Shown: piece by piece, positions 8,739 to 17,243 of the stretch
Layout: every line of letters starts with the position of its first letter
Numbering within the stretch: position 1 is the first letter of the stretch
Assembly: GCF_000725885.1 (NCBI RefSeq)
Contig: NZ_JODR01000026.1
Location: forward strand, 1 to 64,000
DNA from: Streptomyces albus subsp. albus
Lineage (GTDB): Bacteria > Actinomycetota > Actinomycetes > Streptomycetales > Streptomycetaceae
DNA length: 64,000 bases
Reading direction: 5' to 3'
Made by a program: the position numbers and the translations under genes
The notes under the pieces: model-generated
The model's input: the letters and a program-made list of their open reading frames with translations, nothing else
Database searches by the model: none
What the model was told of the DNA's origin: nothing

Positions 8739-9928
8739 CAGTGCGCGCCTCCGGCGTCCGGTGCCGTGGTGACGGCGGGCAGCGGCAGCGCGGCCGTACC
8801 GCCGGCGGCCGGGGCGCCCGGGTCGGTGGGGATGGGCTCCTCCTCCAGCGGAGGCCGCAGGGTGGTGCCTTGCGGTGCCGTCACCTTCAGATAGAGGTTG
8901 AGGTAGTCGCCCTTGACGCCGCGCAGCACCTCGTCCGTGAACGGGTAGGTGAACAGCACCTGGAGGGAGTCGGGCAGGTCCTGGCCGGAGTCGGCGAGGC
9001 GCCGCAGGGTGGGGGCCAGTGCCTTGAGGTCGGCGACGATGTCGTCCTTGCTGCGGTTGACGGTGTCGACGGCGACCCCGGAGAGGGTGTCGAGGGAGCG
9101 CAGCATCGTCATCAGCTGGCCGCGCTGGTCCTCCAGCGTCCGCAGGCCGGGGCTGACGTCGGTGAGGACGGTGCCGATGGTCTTCTTGCGGGCCGCGAGG
9201 GTGGCGGACAGCCGGTTGACGCCGTCCAGAGCGCGGGTGATGTCGCCCTTGTGCCGCTCCAGACTGCCGACGAGGGTGTTGACCCGGCGGAGCATCGAGC
9301 GCACCTCTTCCTCGTTGCCGTCGAGTGCCTTGTTCAGTTCGCCGGTGATGGTCTTGAGCTGGCTGACGCCGCCGCCGTTGAGCAGCAGGGACAGGGCGCC
9401 GAGCACTTCTTCGACCTCGGGGTTGCGGTTGGTGCGGGAGAGCGGGATGTGGGCGCGGGTGCCGCCGGAGGTGTGCGCGGCCGGGCGTACTGCCGGACCG
9501 GCGGGCTCCCCTTCGGGCGGCGGGAGGATCTGGACGTACTTCTCGCCGAGCAGGCTGGACTGTTCGATACGGGCGTAGGGGCTGGCCGGGAGTTTCACGT
9601 CGCCGTTGATCCGCATGGTGACCTTGGCCGTCCAGCCCTTCCCGGCCAGCGCGATCTTGGTGATCTTCCCGACGGTGACGTCGTTCACCTTGACCGCGGA
9701 CTGCGGGACGAGGCTGAGCACGTCGCGGAATTCGGCGGTCACCGTGTAGGGGTGGTCGCCCAGGTCGGCGCCGCCGGGCAGCGGCAGGTCCTCCAGTCCG
9801 CCGAAGCGGGGCAGGTCCACGCCGCCGCCCAGCAGCGCGGCGGCGAGCCCGGCGGCGAGGGCGGCGGCCGTCACGCCGGTGCCGACGCGTACGGCCGTGC
9901 TGCGGCGTCCGCCGCGTCGTGCGCTCAT
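8738..9928 (-). CDS. mceE: MCE family protein, MceE-like
   Basis: 396 aa with an N-terminal hydrophobic segment and an MCE domain: YTVTAEFRDVLSLVPQSAVK, GKITKI and LLGEKYVQILPPPEGE. The helical tail has heptad-like stretches. Mycobacterial MceE proteins are usually lipoproteins, but no Cys-containing lipobox is visible here, so this copy is probably anchored by its uncleaved helix. ATG 9928 overlaps the mceD stop (ATGA); the much longer open frame running to 11266 is mceD read in another frame and was discarded. Confidence 0.9.
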   Translation of the reverse strand: MSARRGGRRSTAVRVGTGVTAAALAAGLAAALLGGGVDLPRFGGLEDLPLPGGADLGDHPYTVTAEFRDVLSLVPQSAVKVNDVTVGKITKIALAGKGWTAKVTMRINGDVKLPASPYARIEQSSLLGEKYVQILPPPEGEPAGPAVRPAAHTSGGTRAHIPLSRTNRNPEVEEVLGALSLLLNGGGVSQLKTITGELNKALDGNEEEVRSMLRRVNTLVGSLERHKGDITRALDGVNRLSATLAARKKTIGTVLTDVSPGLRTLEDQRGQLMTMLRSLDTLSGVAVDTVNRSKDDIVADLKALAPTLRRLADSGQDLPDSLQVLFTYPFTDEVLRGVKGDYLNLYLKVTAPQGTTLRPPLEEEPIPTDPGAPAAGGTAALPLPAVTTAPDAGGAH

Positions 9929-11085
9929 CCGCCCGCCCCCTTGTCTCCCTTGCCGTTCTTCGCGGCGCGTCCGTCGTCGGGAGTGCCGTAGACCGTGCCG
10001 GCCGGGGGCAGGGGGACGGCGGGCAGTGTCTTGCGGGCGCGGGGCCCGACGGGTACGAGTCCGGCGGTGCCGGAGGCGGCCGGTCCGGTGGCGGGCAGCA
10101 GGGGTCCGCCCATGCTGAGCTCGTTGATGTTGGCGCGGTTGTCGAGGGTGCCGTGCCCGGGGTTGTACGCCTTGAGGACGTTGTCCGCGGCCAGCGGTGC
10201 GGCGTCCAGCGCCTCGGCGAGGGAGGCCCGCTGCTCCACGAGGGTCTGGGTGACCGGCGCGAGTTTGTCGACGTTCTTCTTGAGGTCGCCGCGGTTGTCG
10301 GCGATGAACTTCTTCACCTTGCCCAGCGCGGTGGCCAGTTGGGTAAGGGCCGCGGCCAGGCTCTCCTTGTCCTCGGCGAGGAAGGTGGTGATGTCGCCGA
10401 GCCGCCGCTCGGCGGTGCGGACGCGGCTGTCGTTGCGTTTGAGCATGCTGGTGAAGGAGCGCAGATAGCTGACGGTGGCGAACAGGTCGCTGCTGCTGCC
10501 GTCGAGCGTCTTGGCCGCCTTGCCGAACTGTTCGACGGACTCCCCGATGGCGGCGCCGTTGCCGTCGAGGTTGGCGGCGCCCACGTCGAGGAGTTCGGAG
10601 AGCGCTCCGTCGGCGTTGGCGCCCTCGGGCCCGAGCGCGTCGCTGAGTTCGGTGATGCTGGCGTAGAGCTGGTCGACCTCCAGCGGCACCGAGTTGCGGC
10701 CGGAGGGCAGGACCGCGTCGGCGGCCAGCCGGGGCCCCTCGGTGTAGGCGGGGGTGAGCTGGACGTAGCGGTCGGAGACGAGGCTGGGGGCGATGACGAC
10801 GGCCCGGGCGTTCGCGGGGACCTTGACGCCGTCGTCGATGCGGAGGGTGACCTCCACCTTCCTGCCGTGCGGTTCGACCGCCTCCACCCGGCCGACCCGT
10901 ACGCCCAGGACGCGCAGGTCCGAGCCCTCGTACACGCCGACGGCCCGGTCGAACCAGGCGGTGACGCGCATCCCGTCGGAGCCGTCCAGCACGCTCGCTC
11001 CCCCGGCGGCGGCGCCGGCCACCAGGGCGAGGGCGGCGGTGACGGCGACGGTCCGGCGGCGGGAGCGGGACGCGGTGCTCTTCAT
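9925..11085 (-). CDS. mceD: MCE family protein, MceD-like
   Basis: 386 aa. A signal-anchor (residues 12-30) is followed by an MCE domain containing MRVTAWFDRAVGVYEGSDLR, LGVRVGRV and VSDRYVQLTPAY. A long coiled helical region follows and ends in a lysine/glycine-rich tail (AAKNGKGDKGAGG). It is the fourth MCE protein in the operon and overlaps both neighbours by four bases. It is predicted to be a subunit of the hexameric MCE channel. Confidence 0.9.
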   Translation of the reverse strand: MKSTASRSRRRTVAVTAALALVAGAAAGGASVLDGSDGMRVTAWFDRAVGVYEGSDLRVLGVRVGRVEAVEPHGRKVEVTLRIDDGVKVPANARAVVIAPSLVSDRYVQLTPAYTEGPRLAADAVLPSGRNSVPLEVDQLYASITELSDALGPEGANADGALSELLDVGAANLDGNGAAIGESVEQFGKAAKTLDGSSSDLFATVSYLRSFTSMLKRNDSRVRTAERRLGDITTFLAEDKESLAAALTQLATALGKVKKFIADNRGDLKKNVDKLAPVTQTLVEQRASLAEALDAAPLAADNVLKAYNPGHGTLDNRANINELSMGGPLLPATGPAASGTAGLVPVGPRARKTLPAVPLPPAGTVYGTPDDGRAAKNGKGDKGAGG

Positions 11086-12131
11086 CGGCCTTCACCTCCG
11101 GGTCTCGGCGGGCGGCAGTCGTCCTCGGGCGGCGTGCCGGGCGGCAGGTACCGCTTGGGGACGAGACCGCACAGATAGCTGTCGAACCAGCGGCCGTTGC
11201 CCAGGGTGTTGCCGATGAGGCGGTAGTACGGTCCGACGACGGCGAGGGCCGCGTCCAGCCGCTCACGGTTCCTGGCCAGCACGCCGGTGACCCGGTCGAG
11301 GGCGCGCAGGGTGGGGCCGAGCTGGGCGTTGTTGTCGTCCACCACCCCGGTCAGTTCGCGCCCCAGGTCGCGGGTGCCGGTCAGCAGCTGGTGGATGGCG
11401 CCCCGGCGGGCGCGCACCTCGGCCAGCAGCAGATTGCCGTCGGTCAGCAGGGTGGTGAACTCGTCGCGCTGGCCCTTGAGGGTGCGGGTGAGTTTCTTGC
11501 TGCCGCGCAGCAGCCCGGCCAGTTCGGTGTCGCGGGAGGAGATGGTGCGGGACAGCTTGGAGAGGCCCCTGGCGGCGCCGCGCACCTCGGCGGGGGTGTC
11601 GGCGAAGGTGTCGGAGACGGCGCGGAAGCTCTCGGCGAGCTTCGCCGAGTCGATCTCCTCGAAGGTGCGGCCGAGGCCGGTGAACGCCTGGGTCACGTCG
11701 TAGGGCGAGGTGGTACGGCTGGTGGGAATGTGTTCGTGCGGATCCTGGGGGCCGCTGCCGAGCGGGTCGAGGGCCAGGTACTTCTCGCCGAGGAGGGTGC
11801 GGATGCTGATGGCGGCCCGGCTGGCGTTGCCGACCCAGGTGTCCTTCACCTCGAAGGACACCTTCACCTTGGCACCGTCCAGCACCACGTCGGAGACCTC
11901 GCCCACCTTCACCCCGGCGACCCGCACCTCGTTTCCGGAGCGCAGCCCGGCGGCTTCGGTGAACTCGGCGGTGTAGGTGGTGCCGCCGCCGATGAGCGGC
12001 AGGTCGTCGGCGCGGTAGACGGCGGTGCCCAGCAGGGCCAGGAGGACGAGGCCCACCAGACAGACGGCGATGGGGTTGCGCTCGGACATCGGCTTGAGGC
12101 GCGGCATCCTCGGCCGCCGCTTTCCGCTCAT
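11082..12131 (-). CDS. mceC: MCE family protein, MceC-like
   Basis: 349 aa. A basic N-terminus and membrane anchor (NPIAVCLVGLVLLALLGTAVY) precede an MCE domain with YTAEFTEAAGLRSGNEVRVA and LLGEKYLALDP. Helical repeats and a C-terminal FDSYLCGL motif follow. I chose ATG 12131 because it overlaps the mceB stop (ATGA); an earlier start would intrude on mceB. It is part of the same coupled translation chain. Confidence 0.9.
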   Translation of the reverse strand: MSGKRRPRMPRLKPMSERNPIAVCLVGLVLLALLGTAVYRADDLPLIGGGTTYTAEFTEAAGLRSGNEVRVAGVKVGEVSDVVLDGAKVKVSFEVKDTWVGNASRAAISIRTLLGEKYLALDPLGSGPQDPHEHIPTSRTTSPYDVTQAFTGLGRTFEEIDSAKLAESFRAVSDTFADTPAEVRGAARGLSKLSRTISSRDTELAGLLRGSKKLTRTLKGQRDEFTTLLTDGNLLLAEVRARRGAIHQLLTGTRDLGRELTGVVDDNNAQLGPTLRALDRVTGVLARNRERLDAALAVVGPYYRLIGNTLGNGRWFDSYLCGLVPKRYLPPGTPPEDDCRPPRPGGEGR

Positions 12132-13159
12132 GCCCGGCACCTCTCCTCGGTGACGGCGATACCGGTGGGCGGCTCGCTGCCGTCGCTGGTGCGCAGCCCG
12201 CCGACGCGGGCCTCGCACAGGTAGGTGTTGAACCAGGAGCCGTAGGAGGCGATACGGCCGAGGGTGCGCATCTTCTCCGGGGAGTTCCGCAGGAACTTCT
12301 CGAACTGCGGGGTTCCCTCGTCCAGTTGCCGGGAGAGCCGGCCCAGTTCGCGGATGTCCTGTTTGAGCGGTGCTCTGCCGTCCCGCAGGAATCCCGCCGT
12401 GGTGGTGGTCAGTCCGCCCATGGCCGCGACGGCTTCTCCCAGGGGTTTGCGGTCCTTCGCGAATCCGGCCACGAGATCGCTGAGACTGGTGACCAGTTCG
12501 TTGAAGTTCTCCTGGCGGCTGTTGACGGTCTCCAGCACCGTGTTGAGGTTGCCGATGAGGGAGCCGATCACCCGGTCCTTGCGGGCCAGCGTGTTGGTCA
12601 GCGAACTGATGCGGCCGACCAGCGAGGTGACGGTGCCGCCCTCGCCCTGGAGCACCTGGACGATCTCCCCGGCGAGCTGGTTGGTCTCCTTCGGCGAGAG
12701 CCCCTCGAACAGCGGTTTGAAGCCGTTGAAGAGCTGGGTCAGGTCGAGCGCGGGGGTGGTGCGCCGCAGCGGAATGGTGCCGCCCGCACGCAGGGACTTC
12801 CCGACCGGGCCGCTGCCGCGCCGCAGATCCACATAGCGCTGGCCCACCATGTTGAGGTATTTGACGGAGGCGTGCACCGAGGCGGGCAGGGTGCGGCCCT
12901 CCTCGACGGTGAACCGCACCTCGGCGACACGGCGGTCCACCACCCGGATGTCCTCCACCTGTCCGACCCGTACCCCGGCGATCCGTACGCTGTCGCCCTC
13001 GACCAGGCCGGTGACGTCGGAGAACCGCGCCCGGTAGGAGTCGGTGCCGCCGACCCCGGTGTTGGAGATGCTGACCGCGAGCACCGCGGTGGCCAGCGAG
13101 GTCACCAGGACGAAGATCAGCGATTTGACCAGGGGTCCGGCCAGTGAGGTGCGCGTCAT
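12128..13159 (-). CDS. mceB: MCE family protein, MceB-like
   Basis: 343 aa with an N-terminal anchor (LVKSLIFVLVTSLATAVLAV). The MCE domain contains YRARFSDVTGLVEGDSVRIA, GVRVGQV and MVGQRYVDLRRG, and a long helical region ends in FNTYLCEA. The C-terminal F-[DN]-[ST]-YLC-[GE] motif is shared with MceC, a useful marker for this pair. It overlaps mceA and mceC by four bases each. Confidence 0.9.
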   Translation of the reverse strand: MTRTSLAGPLVKSLIFVLVTSLATAVLAVSISNTGVGGTDSYRARFSDVTGLVEGDSVRIAGVRVGQVEDIRVVDRRVAEVRFTVEEGRTLPASVHASVKYLNMVGQRYVDLRRGSGPVGKSLRAGGTIPLRRTTPALDLTQLFNGFKPLFEGLSPKETNQLAGEIVQVLQGEGGTVTSLVGRISSLTNTLARKDRVIGSLIGNLNTVLETVNSRQENFNELVTSLSDLVAGFAKDRKPLGEAVAAMGGLTTTTAGFLRDGRAPLKQDIRELGRLSRQLDEGTPQFEKFLRNSPEKMRTLGRIASYGSWFNTYLCEARVGGLRTSDGSEPPTGIAVTEERCRA

Positions 13160-14430
13160 TTGAGTCTCACCTCCGTACCGCGCAGCGCCGGCCCCACCAG
13201 CACGCTGCTCCAGCCGGGGAGCTGTCCGCCGTCCGGCGCCAGCAGTTCGTTGATCAGCCGGTTCTCCTGGGGGGAGTTGGGCATTCCGGTGCCGCCCCGG
13301 GCGTCGGCGATGGTGGCGCCCTCGGGGGCGGGGTCGCTGCCGGCCTTCCCGATGTCCGCGGCCGGGGTGCCGCCGGCGGGCCCGAGGTAGGGGACGGAGT
13401 AGCAGCGGGGCCCGGCGCCGCCCGTGTAGGGGGCCGGGGTGTCCTTGCCGGCGACGTACTTGCCGCGGGAGCGTACGACCTTGAGGTTCACATGCAGTCC
13501 GGGCTCGTCGGTGCCCTTGCCCAGCGCCTGGTCCATGACGGGCACGAAGGTGGCCAGGGTGCGCAGGGTGCAGGGGAAGGCCGCCGACTGGGCGGCGAGG
13601 GTGCGCAGCGTGGGGCGGCTCGCGTGCGCCAGCCGGATGATGTTGCCCCGGTTCTCCCGCAGGAAGGTGGTGACCTCGCGTGCGGTGCCGGTGGCCGCGC
13701 CGTAGGCGGTGGACAGGTCGCCGGCCTTCTCGACGAGGGTGCTGCTGGTGGTGGCGAAGTCGGACAGCGCGCCGAGGATGTCGGGCGCGGTGTCCGCGTA
13801 CAGATGGCTGACCTGCACGAGTTCGCGGATGTCGCGGTTGAGGGCGGGCAGGTGCGGGTTGAGCTTCGCCAGGTAGGAGTCGAGCGTGACGAGGGTGTCC
13901 CCCAGTTTGCCGCCCCTGCCCTCCAGCGCCCGGGCGACGGCGGTGAGGGTGGCGGACAGTTTCTGCGGCTGCACGGCGGTGAGGGTGGGCAGCAGGTTGT
14001 CCAGTACCTGCTCCAGTTCGATGGCGTTGCGGCTGCGGTCCTGCGGGATGGTGGCGCCCGCCCGCAGGGGCCGCGGCGAGGGGTGCCGGGGCGGTACGAG
14101 GGCCACGTAGCGCTGCCCGAAGACGGTGGTGGGCAGCATCTGGGCGCGGACGTCGGCGGGGATGTCCGCCAGCTTGTCCCGCTTGAGCGCCACCCGCAGC
14201 CGGGCACCCCGCCCGTCGGAGCTGATGCCGCGCACCTGGCCGACGACGACACCGCGCAGTTTCACATCCGCGTTGACGTGCATCTCGTTGCCCGCCTGCG
14301 AGGTGTGCACGGTGATCTCGGCGTCGTCGGTGAACTGCTTGTCGTAGACGGCGACGGCCAGCCAGATCAGCAGCGCCGGGACGAGCAGGAAGACCACGCC
14401 GGCCAGCCTGCGGCGCACCGCGGGGCTCAT
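13156..14430 (-). CDS. mceA: MCE family protein, MceA-like
   Basis: 424 aa, the first MCE protein after the permeases. It has an N-terminal anchor (LAGVVFLLVPALLIWLAVAVY) and an MCE domain with MHVNADVKLRGVVVG and TTVFGQRYVALVPP. The helical domain is followed by a C-terminal extension of about 100 residues with several prolines and a conserved-looking PRCYSVPYLGP. ATG 14430 overlaps the upstream yrbE stop (ATGA). Predicted role is as a channel subunit for envelope-to-cytoplasm lipid movement. Confidence 0.92.
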   Translation of the reverse strand: MSPAVRRRLAGVVFLLVPALLIWLAVAVYDKQFTDDAEITVHTSQAGNEMHVNADVKLRGVVVGQVRGISSDGRGARLRVALKRDKLADIPADVRAQMLPTTVFGQRYVALVPPRHPSPRPLRAGATIPQDRSRNAIELEQVLDNLLPTLTAVQPQKLSATLTAVARALEGRGGKLGDTLVTLDSYLAKLNPHLPALNRDIRELVQVSHLYADTAPDILGALSDFATTSSTLVEKAGDLSTAYGAATGTAREVTTFLRENRGNIIRLAHASRPTLRTLAAQSAAFPCTLRTLATFVPVMDQALGKGTDEPGLHVNLKVVRSRGKYVAGKDTPAPYTGGAGPRCYSVPYLGPAGGTPAADIGKAGSDPAPEGATIADARGGTGMPNSPQENRLINELLAPDGGQLPGWSSVLVGPALRGTEVRLK

Positions 14431-15242
14431 CCGGCCACCTTCACGGTGGTGGTGGCGCCCCACAGGGCGAGGCTGAGGAAGAAGTCGGTGACGCTGATCA
14501 GCACGATCGCGTTCCGCACGGACCGGCCCACGGCGATGCCGACGCCCGCGGGCCCGCCGGTGGCGCGGTAACCGTAGTAGCAGTGGGTGAGGATCACCAT
14601 GACGGAGAAGATGAAGACCTTCAGGAAGGACAGCAGGACGTCGGTGGGCGACAGGAACAGCCCGAAGTAGTGGTCGTAGGTACCGGCCGACTGGTCGTTG
14701 TAGAAGACGGTGATGAACCGGGACGACAGATAGGAGCTGAGCAGCCCGATGCCGTACAGCGGGAGGATGCCGATGACGCCCGCGATGATGCGGGTGGTGA
14801 CCAGATAGGGCATGGAGCGGATGCCCATGCTGTCGAGGGCGTCGATCTCCTCGTTGATGCGCATGGCACCCAACTGGGCGGTGAAGCCCGCACCGAGGGT
14901 GGCCGACAGGGCGAGCCCGGCGACCAAAGGCGCGATCTCGCGGGTGTTGAAGTAGGCGGAGATGAAGCCGGTGAACGCCTCCGTGCCGATCTGGTTGAGC
15001 GCGGCGTACCCCTGGAGGCCGACGACGGTGCCGGTGAACAGGGTCATCGCCGTCATCACACCGACGGTGCCGCCGATGACGCCGAGCCCGCCGCTGCCGA
15101 ACGCCACCTGGGCGAGCAGCCGCAGCACCTCGCGCAGATAGCGCAGCAGCGCCTTGGGCACCCACAGCAGGGCCCGCAGATGGAAGAGGAGCTGGTCGCC
15201 GGGTTTGTCCAGCCAGGTGAAGAGGCGGGCGAGGAAGGCCAT
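14427..15242 (-). CDS. yrbE1B: MlaE/YrbE-family ABC permease (YrbE B)
   Basis: 271 aa integral membrane permease of the Mla/Mce type with about five to six hydrophobic segments. It has the family signature LGAGFTAQLGAMRINEEIDALDSMG around residues 115-140 (the EIDAL coupling helix that contacts the ATPase). It pairs with the protein at 15246-16130. Its start is three bases from the preceding stop and its stop overlaps mceA. Confidence 0.95.
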   Translation of the reverse strand: MAFLARLFTWLDKPGDQLLFHLRALLWVPKALLRYLREVLRLLAQVAFGSGGLGVIGGTVGVMTAMTLFTGTVVGLQGYAALNQIGTEAFTGFISAYFNTREIAPLVAGLALSATLGAGFTAQLGAMRINEEIDALDSMGIRSMPYLVTTRIIAGVIGILPLYGIGLLSSYLSSRFITVFYNDQSAGTYDHYFGLFLSPTDVLLSFLKVFIFSVMVILTHCYYGYRATGGPAGVGIAVGRSVRNAIVLISVTDFFLSLALWGATTTVKVAG

Positions 15243-15245
15243 CGC

Positions 15246-16130
15246 TCACGCCCCCTTCGGCGGGACGAGCTGGAGGTAGATCCCGGTGAGGACCATGTTC
15301 ACGAAGAAGAGCAGCAGGAAGGTGATGACGACGGACTGGTTGACGGCGTCGCCGACGCCTTTGGGCCCGCCGCGCGGGTTGAGTCCGCGATAGGCGGCGA
15401 CGATGCCGGCGATGAAGCCGAAGACGACCGCTTTGATCTCGCTGATGTACAGGTCGGGCAGTTGCGCCAGCGCGGAGAAGCTGGCGAGGTAGGCGCCGGG
15501 GGTGCCGTCCTGGAGGACGACGTTGAAGAAGTAGCCGCCCAGGGTGCCGACGACCGAGACCATGCCGTTGAGCAGGACGGCCACGCACACGGTGGCCAGC
15601 ACCCGGGGCACCACCAGCCGCTGGATCGGGGAGACGCCCATGACCTCCATGGCGTCCAGTTCCTCGCGGATGGTGCGGGAGCCCAGATCGGCGCAGATGG
15701 CCGAACCGGCGGCGCCGGAGATCAGCAGGGCGACGATCAGCGGGCTGGCCTGTTGGATGTTGACCAGGACGCTGGCGGCACCGGTGAACGACTGGGCGCT
15801 GATCTGGCTGGCCAGCGATCCGACCTGGAGGGCGATGACGGCGCCGAACGGGATCGAGACGAGCGCGGCCGGCAGGATGGTGACGCTGGCGATGAACCAG
15901 AACTGCTCGATGAACTCCCGCACCTGGAACGGCCGCCGGAAGGTGGCCCGCACCACGGTCACCGACAGGGCGAAGAGTCTGCCCGGCTCCCGCAGGAAAC
16001 CGAGCCCGGGCAGGGGGGTCCTGACGGCGGGCGGCTCACCGCTCGCGGGCGGTGCGGCAGGACGGGACGGGCCGGACGGCTCGGGCGGTCTGCCGTCCGG
16101 CGGCGGGGGCGGCTGCTCGGTCGCGGTCAT
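15246..16130 (-). CDS. yrbE1A: MlaE/YrbE-family ABC permease (YrbE A)
   Basis: 294 aa. A proline-rich cytoplasmic N-terminus of about 40 residues is followed by five to six transmembrane segments. The coupling motif is SAICADLGSRTIREELDAME. Together with YrbE B it forms the transmembrane core of the Mce lipid importer. ATG 16130 overlaps the ATPase stop (ATGA). The proline-rich arm is longer than in mycobacterial homologues I recall. Confidence 0.95.
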   Translation of the reverse strand: MTATEQPPPPPDGRPPEPSGPSRPAAPPASGEPPAVRTPLPGLGFLREPGRLFALSVTVVRATFRRPFQVREFIEQFWFIASVTILPAALVSIPFGAVIALQVGSLASQISAQSFTGAASVLVNIQQASPLIVALLISGAAGSAICADLGSRTIREELDAMEVMGVSPIQRLVVPRVLATVCVAVLLNGMVSVVGTLGGYFFNVVLQDGTPGAYLASFSALAQLPDLYISEIKAVVFGFIAGIVAAYRGLNPRGGPKGVGDAVNQSVVITFLLLFFVNMVLTGIYLQLVPPKGA

Positions 16131-17215
16131 GGCCGCTCCTGGGGCGGGCGGGGAGCCGGGGATTCCGCACCGGCCGCCGGCACGCCGGGTTCGGGCCCGG
16201 TGCCCGGCGGGCGCCGGGTGGTGCTGACCCGCCGGGGCAGGGGCGTGTGCTGCGGCAGGCTGGCCTCGATGGCGCGGCGGGCCGCGGGCGGCAGCTGGTC
16301 GAGCATGCCCAGCACCCGCTCCCTGCGCCGCCGCACCGCCTGCCGCTCGGGCAGCCCGGGGGTGGGCTCCAGTTGGGGGACGACTTCGCGGGGCACGGTC
16401 TGCAACGGTCCGGGGGCGCCGTCGTCGGCCTCACGGGCGAGGGTGGCGGCGTCCTTCTCCTCGGACATGCCGATCGGCCCGCTGCGGCTGCCGCTGAGGA
16501 ACTGGGCGACGACCGGTTCGTCGCTGGTGAGCAGGACCTCCCGCGGCCCGAAGGTGACCAGATGGCGGCGGAAGAGCATGCCCATGTTGTCGGGGACGGT
16601 CGCGGCGATGTCGAGGTTGTGGGTGACGATCAGCATCGTCGCGTCGATCTGCGCGTTCAGGTCGATGAGCAGCTGCGAGGTGTAGGCCGTGCGCACCGGG
16701 TCGAGTCCGGAGTCCGGCTCGTCGCACAGGATGATCTCGGGGTCGAGGACGAGGGCGCGGGCGAGGCCGGCGCGTTTGCGCATACCGCCGGAGATCTCCC
16801 CGGGCAGCTTGTCCTCGTCGCCGGCCAGCCCGACCATCTCCAGCCGCTCCATGACGATGCGGCGGATCTCGGACTCCTTCTTGCGGGTGTGCTCGCGCAG
16901 CGGGAAGGCGATGTTGTCGAAGAGGTTCATCGAGCCGAAGAGCGCACCGTCCTGGAACATCAGCCCGAACTTCTTGCGCGCCTCGTACACGTCGCGCTCG
17001 CGGCTGCGGACCATGTCGACCCCGTCCACCAGCACGCTGCCGCGTTCCGGTTTCACCAGGCCGATCAGCGATTTGAGGAACACCGTCTTGCCGGTGCCGG
17101 ACGGCCCCAGCATGACGCTGACCTCTCCCGCCGGCAGGGTGAGCGTGATGTCCTGCCAGATGTTCTTGCGGCCGAAGGATTTGGTCAGCCCCTCGACGAC
17201 TACCTCGATGCCCAT
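16127..17215 (-). CDS. mceG: Mce transport ATPase (MceG/MlaF-like)
   Basis: 362 aa ABC ATPase that energises the YrbE/Mce importer. It shows Walker A (LGPSGTGKT, about 35-43), the signature ISGGMRKRAGLARAL, Walker B (IILCDEPDSGLDP) and the switch histidine (LIVTHN). The C-terminal ~110 residues form a Pro/Arg-rich extension typical of actinobacterial MceG. In mycobacteria the ATPase is usually encoded away from the mce operons; here it heads the operon, so the transporter is self-contained. The start has a GGGAGGGGG ribosome site. Confidence 0.95.
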   Translation of the reverse strand: MGIEVVVEGLTKSFGRKNIWQDITLTLPAGEVSVMLGPSGTGKTVFLKSLIGLVKPERGSVLVDGVDMVRSRERDVYEARKKFGLMFQDGALFGSMNLFDNIAFPLREHTRKKESEIRRIVMERLEMVGLAGDEDKLPGEISGGMRKRAGLARALVLDPEIILCDEPDSGLDPVRTAYTSQLLIDLNAQIDATMLIVTHNLDIAATVPDNMGMLFRRHLVTFGPREVLLTSDEPVVAQFLSGSRSGPIGMSEEKDAATLAREADDGAPGPLQTVPREVVPQLEPTPGLPERQAVRRRRERVLGMLDQLPPAARRAIEASLPQHTPLPRRVSTTRRPPGTGPEPGVPAAGAESPAPRPPQERP

Positions 17216-17243
17216 GCCGGCGCCCCCTCCCCCTCGCGCCCGC

